The notes under the pieces are model-generated. The model worked only from the letters and a program-made list of their open reading frames with translations, searched no databases and was not told the origin of the DNA. A program made the translations under genes and the position numbers. Positions 1 to 8,700 of a stretch of DNA of 17,723 nucleotides are shown here, piece by piece (position 1 is the stretch's first letter; each line of letters opens with the position of its first letter). This DNA is from Cudoniella acicularis. Taxonomy: Eukaryota; Ascomycota; Leotiomycetes; Helotiales; Helotiaceae. The DNA lies in assembly GCA_013054445.1 (NCBI GenBank), contig JAAMPI010001213.1, positions 1 through 17,723 on the forward strand, read 5' to 3'.

Positions 1-557
1 AGAAAGGCTAATTCACTCCCCTACCAATGTAATAATTCACCATTTCCTTTCCGCCCTCCTCCCTCATCCTCCACCTACCATATTAAAAAGCACACCACAA
101 GCAAGTTCAGCACAAGATTGTCGCATCACGATCATATTGAGGCATCATATGGAAAACAAAGAGATGCAGGAGGCTATGATGGTGATCGAGGCTGGTGGAC
201 TGTTGAGCAGACATGTGTTTGGTTGGAACTCGGAAGAAAGTCATTCGAACGAGAGAAAGAGTTTGACACTTGAACCAGTTCTATATAATATAAAAGCGAT
301 TCACTACCACAGTTGAAAAAATGATGTTGTGTTTATTAGGACTATCCGGCTATCTTGAACTGTAACTAACGCTCAAAGAACGCAGGGTATAGTAGTCATA
401 TGTCCCACGTGCTGTTGTCCACAATATCGAAAAGATGCTGGACATGGAAGCATACGCCACACTACTCCATGTCTTTTTAGATCCTTGGCTTTTTTAATAT
501 GCTGCTTGTGTTAGGCTACGTGATTAGAGTGAGAGAGTGGGTTCGGTCGGTTGATTA

Positions 558-604
558 TTTCGTTCGTGGATTATTTAGATGAACGAACGAACGAACGAAC
601 GAAA
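558..604. repeat. GAAC tetranucleotide microsatellite with hairpin partner
   Basis: Five perfect GAAC units plus GAA lie at 581-603. Bases 558-567 are the exact reverse complement of 595-604 (10 pairs), and 559-567 can also pair with 583-591. The tract could therefore form a hairpin in several registers. This is seen directly; any function is unknown. Slippage-prone tracts like this are often length-polymorphic. Confidence 0.85.
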
Positions 605-976
605 CCTCCCTTGTTCATTATCAATCTCTCTATACCTACTTCTCTCCAGCCTACCTACCTGCTAGGAACCATCACAAAGATCGGAGTCAGAAATTCTAGT
701 AGCCAGGTCTGATTCGAACTGAAGATTGAGAATATGGCGCAAGAGAGCCGGGTTGTCTGATAGATGGTCCGATGATCGGATTCAGCTGAGTAGTGAGGTC
801 AAGGTCCTGTGTACTCTTTTTTTTTTTATAACTTCTCCGACTTATGATGTAACGTTGAAGTGATTTCTTCTATTCACGGAGGCTGATTCATTTCAATTGC
901 TACGCTATAGTTAAACTATTCACTCTCTAATTTCCACTTCCCCAACTTCCCTTACATCCTTCCCCTCAAACGCACC

Positions 977-1157
977 TATAAAAGAACCCCCACAAGCCAT
1001 CTGTATCCGCTTTTTTTCCTTCTTACAAGGAATCAGCGAGGAAGAAATCGGTTCCGACGACGCTTGCCTGTTGTCGGTTGCCACTGATAATTACCTTCCT
1101 GCGTCTGCTTTCAAAAAGGAATCAAAATGGTGCTGTCCTCGTATTTTATATTGCAAG
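977..1157 (+). promoter_or_regulatory. Orphan TATA box with pyrimidine-rich leader and strong start context
   Basis: A TATAAAA at 977-983 is followed by a T/C-rich tract and, 144 bases after the box, by an ATG at 1127 in a good fungal context (AATCAAAATGG). The frame runs ten codons to a possible donor (GTAACG at 1158), or 23 codons to a TGA if not spliced. One possible acceptor near 1220 keeps the frame open for a further 28 codons. The product resembles nothing I know. It could be a very small gene, the promoter of a non-coding transcript running toward the convergent regulator gene, or a chance arrangement. Confidence 0.2.
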
Positions 1158-1580
1158 GTAACGCTATGCCAAAAGCTCCTCTAACTTATATCTCGTGAGC
1201 TGGCTGATAGCTAAGTTTTAGTAAAGGTAATGGTAAGGGTAAATTGGGAGGGGAAGAGAGGTCAGTGGCAGGGTGTCAAGCTAAATCATCGAGCTAGCTT
1301 TCTGTTACTTTCGTAGCAGCTTAGGTATACTCCAAACATATAGATGGATAGATGCACGTCCCTCCCGGATGGAGATGGTATTTTGTTTACATTTCTATTG
1401 TATTTTGATTGAGATAGAAGGTAAGTTGGTATTCTCCTCTACCTCTATCACATACGCACTCACTCAATCAGTTACTGACTCATAGAGCTACAGCGTCAAC
1501 TTCTATAAACGTGCGCCTCTATACCCCCCCCCCGATGATAAATGGATAGACTTCTTTTCCTTCTCTTCGCCAATTTTCTC

Positions 1581-1623
1581 CAAGTCCGAGACCAAGTCCG
1601 AGACCAAGTCCGAGACCAAGTCC
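1581..1623. repeat. 12-base tandem repeat, 3.6 copies
   Basis: The unit CAAGTCCGAGAC occurs three times perfectly plus seven bases. It begins 37 bases beyond the stop codon of the minus-strand regulator gene, so it should lie in that gene's 3' untranslated region. The period is a multiple of three, which creates a QVRD-repeating plus-strand frame that I regard as a shadow. Confidence 0.9.
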
Positions 1624-1659
1624 AACCTCTTACCAAAGTTCAAGATAACAATGAGGTCT

Positions 1660-4600
1660 TCAAACATCCTCATCGTTATCCAGATTCAGATTCTCAAAGT
1701 CCTGTTCCATGCCCAGAACCCCCAGCGCATAATGCACCTTATCAGTCCCCTTAATCACCAATCTCTTTTCATCGTCCCCCCCACTCCCACCACCATGAGC
1801 TGCGACTAAGGTATCAATACGCCGATTACTGGTACGCCAGATAGAGGGGACAGCTCCCTCTTCGCTTGTTCGAGTATAGGGCGGTCCCTTACCCAGCTCG
1901 GCTGTTCTAATCCAGGATTTTTCGCAACCGGACACTATGGCGTGAGCAGTTTGCCAGCCTGTGAGGCGCGCGATGTCTCGGAGACGTGTTATGGTCCATG
2001 CTCGTTGATGCGGGTCTTGGTACTGCTCTTCGTTAGTATAGTACATTTGGGAAAAGAGCAAAAGGACATACTTGTACACCAGCCACAAAAAGACAAGTGG
2101 ACGATTCCATGAGCGCAGCGCCAACACCGGGGTTGACTTCCGTGATACCGACACAATCTGGAGCAATTCCCGCAGCGATACGACCAACTTCATTCGCGAA
2201 GTTGGCTGTTTGACGAGCGGCGATTCCGGCTGCCATCATGGCTGCTGGGGGCATGGAAGGGTGTGCTCGATGACAGACTATAAGCGCCATGTAGTAGTTC
2301 ATCCAGATGCCGGCGATGCCATATTTCCTATACTGTAATGCGGTACCAAACGGTGTTTGGATAGGGGCTTGAAAGTCTGGACCAAGAGGTTGAAAGTCCT
2401 CGCCAAAGTGGTCTTGGAGGATGGTGAAGGAGTTGCGGATATCATACCATTCTTCCTCGGCCTCTAGTCTTTGGGTCTCGAGATCTTTGTCTTCGTTGCT
2501 GCGTGTGGATTGGGGAGAGCTATCGCGGGAGGTGGAAAAGCCCATTGGGAGTTTGGCTTCGCCAACGTTTGGAACCATGCCGCTAAAATTGGGCATTTGT
2601 GGTTGTTGTGGTGGCATTTGAGGATATGAATGACGATGGCCTTGTGGTGCATGGCTTGGTCTGGGTTGGGTTTGTGGTCTAAATCGCTCCGGAGGTCGCC
2701 ATCCACCATTTGCTTTCATGGCTAGTCGTTTCCTTCTGAGATCTTTGGCAGCAAAATTGGCAAGGCGTCCCATTAGGAGAATGAGATGATCGAATGTCCC
2801 GTATCTGGTAGATGTTAGAAGAGCAACCTGGGTAAAAGGCATGCATACGTTGCGTTCAGACGACCAAGTGGTGCCCTTGGAGGGCAATGACTCCATAGAG
2901 AATATTCCATACTAAAAGTTCGTTAACCTTTGTTCCGGTTATTTCGGCAGAAACCTTACAAAAGCCTTCCTCCGCCGAGAATACTCTGATAGGCATCCTG
3001 TTTGCAATACCACCAGAAAAGATCCCGCTGGGTTTCGTAGACAACAAGATCTCTTTCCGAGTATGTTTTTGGGCTTTGATCGTGGATAATATCGTCGACC
3101 ACGCGCCCATATTCATCGTATGTAATTTTCTTACCCATCAACATGCTTACAATATTCTCGTCCACGTCGTCGACATATGTTTGGAATTGGATCCTATCAT
3201 CATAAAAGTTATGGCCCGCACCTTGTTGTTGGGCATGATAATACCTCATGCGCTCTTCATGACGCTTCTGAATCTTCAATGACTTTATATATCTTGTCAT
3301 GCCTAAGAAATCGATTTCTCGTACCAGTTGCCTTGCACCGAGGATGTGATTGCTCCATTTTTGGTGGTCGGCAGACCAGCATTCGTAAAAAGCCAGCAGT
3401 AATGATGCCGCGAGGGTTGCGGGCTGTTCTCTCTTCGAAGGGAGACTGACGCACTTAGCTACCCTGCGAATACCAATTGCGTAATGCTTTAACGATGCGG
3501 TGATAGGCCTATTCTGGAGCTTGGCAATATGAAGACTCGAAAGTGCTAGCATTGCATGCAAGAGCGCAGGGTTTTGGAGAGCAAGGGTAGGGAAAGTGTC
3601 TGTAATATAGTCAATAAAAGCCTTGTAAGTAGAGAGGTAGATATATATCAAATGAACAATGAGAGAATGGTTTGGAATATGCATGGTCGGGTATTGGTTA
3701 GATTGGATCATAACTCACAGGTCCATATATGTTGCTGAGATTCTGGAACAGGTTGTCCTTGAAAGATCAAGGACGAGTTTGAGGGATGTCTTTCGAACAT
3801 TGAAATGCTAGGACCAGTTACATTGACGAAATGGCAGAAGACTCTTGCCATCATGCTGTCGTTTAATGGTGAAGATTGAGGCGAGGGTGTATAGCTAGCT
3901 AGCATATCCTGTCGATCCATTGAGGAAGTGTAAGAGCGCTGCTGCGTCTCATGCGAGTTCTGGCCAGCTTGGAGGGCAACAATTATTCCAAGGTCATTGC
4001 TTTTAAGGTGGTCATCTCGAGTGTCACTTTGCCAGTTTCCGGCACTATTGTATGCCTCCATCAACATGTCTTCGTCGTCGGAAACGTCGAATGGATCGTC
4101 ATCGTCAGCTTGGTCGTTATGAACGTATGCAGGCACGCCTGAAACCACCATAGATGTCGTGGACTGGTGGACTCGAACCCGAGGATCTACTCCATGAAGA
4201 CCATGGGGCAGTGCCTCGTACACGTTTCGTGCTTCTCCAGAGATTCGGCCTTGTTGTTCTTGTCTCGTTGGCAAAGGAAATCCGCTTGTAGATTGAGGAG
4301 AATAATGCGGATTGCTTGAGTTAGAGCTTGATGCTCTAGGAGAAACCCGATCTGTAGTTACAGGCATAGAAGGAAAGAAACTTGCTGGAGCTGGAAATTG
4401 CCCTTCCGAGTTGGGGGTGTAGGAAGAGGCACTGCTCGGCCCCGCGGACCAGTCTTGAGGGCTTGTCTGTGCTGGCATCCGTTGAAGTTCATCACCACTC
4501 TCTCTTTTAATGAGAGCATTGAAATCATAGTGAGTAACTCTCTGTTGTCGAAAAGCATTCTGTGTGGGTTCGGGAACGTGAGAGCGATCCACGGTGTCAG

Positions 4601-5234
4601 ATCTGGTATCGACCGATGGCGCAGGTCGTCGAGGAACGGTCAGAGGGCTTCTGGTGAGTTGAGTCTGAAAGGTGTAGAGTCCGCTCTCAACACTGGGAGA
4701 TGACCGAGGAGGTGGGATGGGGATACGACCTGTATCGAGATTCTGGAGAGGTTGGCTAAAGGATGCATGGTGTTTTGGAGCAATAGGAGGATTTTGGGTC
4801 ACACTGGTGTCTTGGACTGACTGCCTACGAACGGTGGGCTGGCTTGAGGCGCTTCCAGAGTGAGATGTCTGTGCCAAAGCAGACGGTGGTGGTCGATAGG
4901 CGTTGAGGGGGTCTTTAAAGACAACTCTCTGATTGTAACCTTCGCACAACCGCTTTGACTTGGTGCAGTTATGGCAAGTTGGGCGCTCTTCACCACACTT
5001 AATCCGTCTTTTTCGACATGCTACAATGAGGAAGATCTGTGTCAGTCATACCTCTGCGTGTCACTAGGCCATATTGAGTGTTGGGGGTTACTTACTGAGA
5101 CAACCTGTCTTGGTCCTCTTCCTTCCCTGTGCCTTTGATCCGGGTTTTCGGGGTGGCAGATCGTCTTCGTCAGGCTTCATCAGGACATCATCAACTTGAT
5201 CGACATGGTCGTCAGGAATCTCAGCGTTCTCCAT
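1660..5234 (-). CDS. Zn(II)2Cys6 fungal-specific transcription factor, six exons, 1079 aa
   Basis: Nuclear DNA-binding regulator. Exons read 5234-5096, 5020-3719, 3599-2960, 2911-2849, 2804-2072 and 2022-1660; the phases agree throughout and give 1079 codons plus TGA. Introns of 75, 119, 48, 44 and 49 bases have GTAAGT, GTGAGT, GTAAGG, GTATGC and GTATGT donors. Residues 5-25 are acidic and 38-42 are basic. The binuclear cluster is C45-X2-C48-X6-C55-X6-C62-X2-C65-X6-C72, with intron 1 falling between the first two cysteines. Residues about 80-340 are Ser/Pro/Gln-rich, and an acidic patch lies near 351-366. A conserved regulatory region starts near 440 (VTGPSISMFERHP), continues through QQHIWTYTFPTLALQNPALL across intron 2, and resumes after intron 4 (YGTFDHLILLMGRLANFAAKD). 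This resembles the fungal_trans_2 type domain. A Pro/Gln-rich insert lies around 745-815, and the tail is acidic. The cluster followed by CEGYNQRVVFK recalls the EBR1/ADA-6 group of growth and development regulators, but that is from memory and unproven. The ATG at 5234 gives the complete N-terminal arm. Confidence 0.93.
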
Positions 5235-5239
5235 TCTGG

Positions 5240-5503
5240 TCACTGTGAAATGTCGGCGGTCACAAAGGACAAGTATTCATGGCTTGCGGATTCCACGTGA
5301 GGCTTTGTTGAAGGTGGGAGTGGAAGCAATACAGCCGTGGAATACCGGCGTTTAATCGTGGAACGGGCCGGGTGTCTCAACCATACAATTGTGGCCGTTG
5401 AAAGCAGCGGCAATAAGGCGACAACAACCAAAGAGTGTCTAAGATTTAGTTGGACTAGAAACGCTGTGGTGAAGTGGATATATCTCCGCAAGATAGTGGC
5501 CAT
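5240..5503 (-). other. Upstream ORF ending 5 bases before the regulator start codon
   Basis: An ATG at 5503 opens an 87-codon frame whose TGA (5242-5240) lies only five bases before the main ATG at 5234, in another frame. The peptide would carry a hydrophobic central stretch (about FLVQLNLRHSLVVVALLPLL) and an Arg-rich patch. If the transcript starts upstream of 5503, ribosomes would have to bypass this ORF or reinitiate immediately after it, which would reduce regulator output. If transcription starts downstream, the ORF is irrelevant. It may also be a chance frame in GC-rich leader DNA. Confidence 0.35.
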
Positions 5504-5536
5504 CAACTAGACGGCTTCTATTAATGGATCCCGTGT

Positions 5537-5559
5537 GGCCGGAGATTTCCAAGCCGGCC
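5537..5559. promoter_or_regulatory. CGG-N11-CCG inverted repeat, candidate Zn2Cys6 binding site
   Basis: A perfect six-base inverted repeat, GGCCGG at 5537-5542 and CCGGCC at 5554-5559, is separated by 11 bases. It contains CGG-N11-CCG, the everted/inverted triplet arrangement bound by Gal4-type Zn2Cys6 dimers. It lies about 300 bases upstream of the start codon of the Zn2Cys6 regulator in this window, so autoregulation is an obvious possibility. The symmetry is seen directly; binding is inferred. Confidence 0.4.
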
Positions 5560-5697
5560 GTTGAGGAGTGATCACTGGTGGGGAGTAGGGTAGTAGGGTA
5601 GGGCAAAGCTTCCTAGTGCTTGTGCTTAACTGCTGCTGGAGGAAAGTCCCGGGGCTGCGTCGTGTGCTGTGGTGGTTTGTTGCGGTGACTATTGGTG

Positions 5698-5714
5698 TGC
5701 TGCTGCTGCTGCTG
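5698..5714. repeat. TGC trinucleotide repeat, five units
   Basis: Five perfect TGC units plus TG. On the minus strand the same tract reads as CAG repeats and would encode five glutamines in the leader ORF 5613-5924. It lies in the GC-rich region upstream of the regulator. Potentially length-variable; no function is implied. Confidence 0.85.
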
Positions 5715-8700
5715 TAGTGAGCAGGATAGGACAGGGTCAGGTAGTTGACGTCCAGGGTCGCGGCTTGTCCTAGAGCATCCGACTCGGGACCGGTGCAGGC
5801 TGAAAGACAGGATGTCGTCTGCTGGGGGGGCTGCAGCCAGCGCAGACATGTGGAAGCCAGGCGTTGTGGTGTCGCAGTTACAGGGAGGCCTCGAGGCCAT
5901 AGACTGAGGGAGAGCCAAAGGCAAAGGTTGCGAGGGGTAGACAGTAGTCAGTAGTGAGTAGTCAGGGACTCATGGACGGACTTCTAGGATGCGGAGCCGT
6001 CAGTCTCAGTCAAACCCGGTCTCAGTCCCACTTGCCCACCGCCGCCACTGATCCAGCATGGCGTCGTGATTCACCACCGCAGCCAAGGGGGTTTTTTTCT
6101 TCAATAGTGCCCCAGGTATGATCTGAGGAGAACGTCTGAATCTAGAAGGCTGCGGGCCATCTTCGCCCAAAGGAGCCTAAACCACGCCCGATTCAGCTCC
6201 GGCTGGGCTCCTAGCCCTACTAGCAGTGCGCTTGACAGCTTTGGCACAGGTCATCCCCCTCAACACCACAGCCTTCAACTCCCAGTACCAACCTCAACGC
6301 AGCATCATGCATTTCTGCTGCCACGGCGAGCATGGGAATCTGGTGCCAGCTGCAGCGGAGCGGAGTCCCTTCGCACGGCGGAGCAGCTGCTGAGTGCTGA
6401 CAGGTCTGCTTCCTGGGCCCTCCTCCTGGCCTTGCAGTGCAGTCCCAAACCTAGGCGTCTCGATAGTAGGCAATTCGCAGGCCCGCGATTCTCTGCTTGG
6501 CTCAATGGATCTAGGACACAACCTCGCAAATCTCCGCAACCGCACACTTCAGTCTTCAGATCATCTCCTCAGTCCTGCACGCCGGACTGCCGACCTGTGA
6601 GAAACGTCTGCCACCCCCGGAAATTGAAACAGAAGAAAATTTTCAGACATACAAATCAGGGACCAGAGTTCTTGGTGGTGATATTGGTCGTGCAGTAGTT
6701 TCTGACAGCACCAGCACGCCTGGTGGCACTGGGGGCACGAATGAGCTGCTGGCGGCTTGAGCGGTCAAAGGCAGATCGACATTGGCGTTGCGGATCAAGC
6801 GTTGGCGTTCCTGACTGGCGGAGTGTGGTGGCGATGCTGCAGGTGGTTGTGATGTTTCTCCTGGTTTGTAAGATACCGACGGGCTGGACGAGAGACGTCA
6901 GTGACGGCGCTATCTCAACTGTACCACAATCAGATGCTTTGGGATGGGAGTATAATCCAAGTATTGGAGCATCTATTTCGGTTGGATGACGACAATCCCG
7001 CTGGCGATGCCTTTCAGCTCAATCCATCGATGGCAACGCATGGGGCCCTATCCTGGTGGCGTCGAGCCTTTTTCTCCAGCAAGTGACATTGGAGAACGCG
7101 ACTGAAAGGCCATCTAATGTTGAGATTTTTGCACACTTCGTTCACAATACGCACGAGGAGTCTGTGCATGGCGCCGCCTATCAGCGCTCGTGGTCCAGGA
7201 TTGTCTACCCCGGAAAAGCTGCTCTCAATGTACGCAATGCCATTGCTGGACACCCGGCCCCAAACAGTACCCATACCCGCAGCTGATTCGATCATTCGAA
7301 GCCTGCTTTCAGATGTTTATGCTCCACGGTCGGATCACTAGTTCGTTCGAATCTGCGTGTCCCCGGCCCCGTGCGGGTTTGGCTGCTGTGGAGGCCCTGA
7401 AGAGTGACCAACGGGGACAGGACTCACAAGAGCCTCCTCGCCCCCAAAGCTGCGGTTCCAGCTTTGCAAGCATCACCGCAGATGCAAACTGCAGCGCCAG
7501 TTGCACAGAATACGCACATAATCCACACAGCATCGAGATTTGCCCTCAACCCGCCACGGCCCGCTGCCCCCGAGGGCCTGAGTGGATGAGACTCGAGTGC
7601 TTGTACAAGACGAGTGAAGGGCTCAGGTGCAGCGCAGCATCATCCCGCTGTCACCGACAACGATGATGATGGCAGCGGCTTTGCAAATGATCATCAAGCT
7701 GGCTGAAAGTTCAAGGGCCCAAGGTTGATGTGGAGTTGTGCACTCAGGTCTGTGGACATCCCGACCCGGCAATCCCGCGCCGTGTGGCTGCAAACTGGCT
7801 GGCCCCCAGTGGCCCGTCCCAATATGCGCCTTACCCAGCAGAGCGTGCCATCAGATTAGGGGGGGCTATTTTTGGCCTCATCCCAGCTCTTTTCTCCCCA
7901 CGTAAAGCCTCAATGTTGCACCGCAGTTCAGATGCTGCAGCAGATCGTGGGTTTTCTCCTCGTGCAATACCTGCTCAACTCGTGGCAATAGCCTCCAATA
8001 TCTCGCTGCGCCGACCATGTGCAGAAGCCAACAGCGGGTGGCCAATGGCACAGTGCTCCAGCACAACTTCCCGAGGTCCCCGAGACGATAGATTTGTATT
8101 GCGAAGTTGTGCAGCTGTGGTGAAAAGGTGCAGATGGTTCGGATCGTTCAAGCACTGACACTTGGGTTGTCTGTGCACGCTCCCGGAGCCGTCACCCAAC
8201 CTCCCCTCCCCATGGATAAAAAGTGCCAGGGACTCAAGGAGCGCTCTGGACTGGCATCTGTATTGGCTGAATGGCACCACTGAGTCGGATGAACTTGCAA
8301 CCGACTCCTTGGGCCTCACATAACCTGCAGTTGAGCCTCCCACAAGCCAGATTTCGCAATTCGCAGAAGCCTCGGTGGTGGACAAGCCCCCCCCCGAACC
8401 CCTTCACACCTCCCTGAGTTTCCCTCAGAACGAGCTCAACTCCGACTGTGCGAGCCATTCCACGCCACCACTCGCATCTTTTGCATGAACCAAACGATCA
8501 GAGCACATCCATACGTTTCCTCTACCGTACCTGAAGTACTTTGTACTCCATACGCATGAGGGAGGATCATTGGAGCATCGGATCGACGCCCGACGTCCAG
8601 TACTGCGCTGATATCTCGAAATTTGCGACTCCATTAGGCCATGCAACCTTACGGAGCCACTTCAAAACATGCGTAGCATTCCGAAGGGAGTTGTTCAATT

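Larger units (their letters stand above)
1..1659. other. Intergenic region downstream of the transcription factor gene
   Basis: No gene is recognised here. One plus-strand frame is open from base 2 to a TGA at 314-316. It has an ATG at 149 that would give 55 residues, but its first half looks like pyrimidine-rich leader rather than protein, so it could be a leader plus a small ORF, the 3' edge of a neighbouring gene, or chance. Other contents are a run of 11 T (817-827), a TATAAAA with a later start codon (977-1129), a run of 10 C (1524-1533), a GAAC microsatellite and a 12-base tandem repeat; the last two and the TATA arrangement are listed separately. Confidence 0.6.
5504..8700. other. GC-rich non-coding upstream region of the regulator gene
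   Basis: No gene is recognised. Several frames of 60-158 codons are open on both strands, but they overlap one another, lack recognisable motifs and are expected in GC-rich DNA. Base composition is clearly higher in G+C than the rest of the intergenic space: 39 of 60 bases at 5821-5880, against 8 of 60 at 11221-11280. Contents include the CGG-N11-CCG palindrome, a TGC repeat, a second minus-strand upstream ORF (5613-5924) and a run of nine C (8387-8395). It probably holds promoter and 5' leader of the minus-strand regulator, possibly with non-coding transcripts. Confidence 0.45.

Noticed and set aside
701..730. tRNA-like T arm on the minus strand (GTTCGAATC)
   Set aside because: The stem around the loop pairs at only three of five positions, and no acceptor, anticodon or D arm can be folded around it.
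1542..1754. Plus-strand frame with QVRD repeats
   Set aside because: The repeats come from the 12-base minisatellite, and the remainder is antisense to the last exon of the regulator.
2072..3711. Separate genes suggested by the several minus-strand frames here
   Set aside because: They are exons 3-6 of one regulator plus intron read-through; splice signals and phases join them with continuous family motifs.
7190..7666. 158-codon plus-strand frame
   Set aside because: It overlaps other open frames in GC-rich DNA, has no good start context, no recognisable motif and no splice partners.
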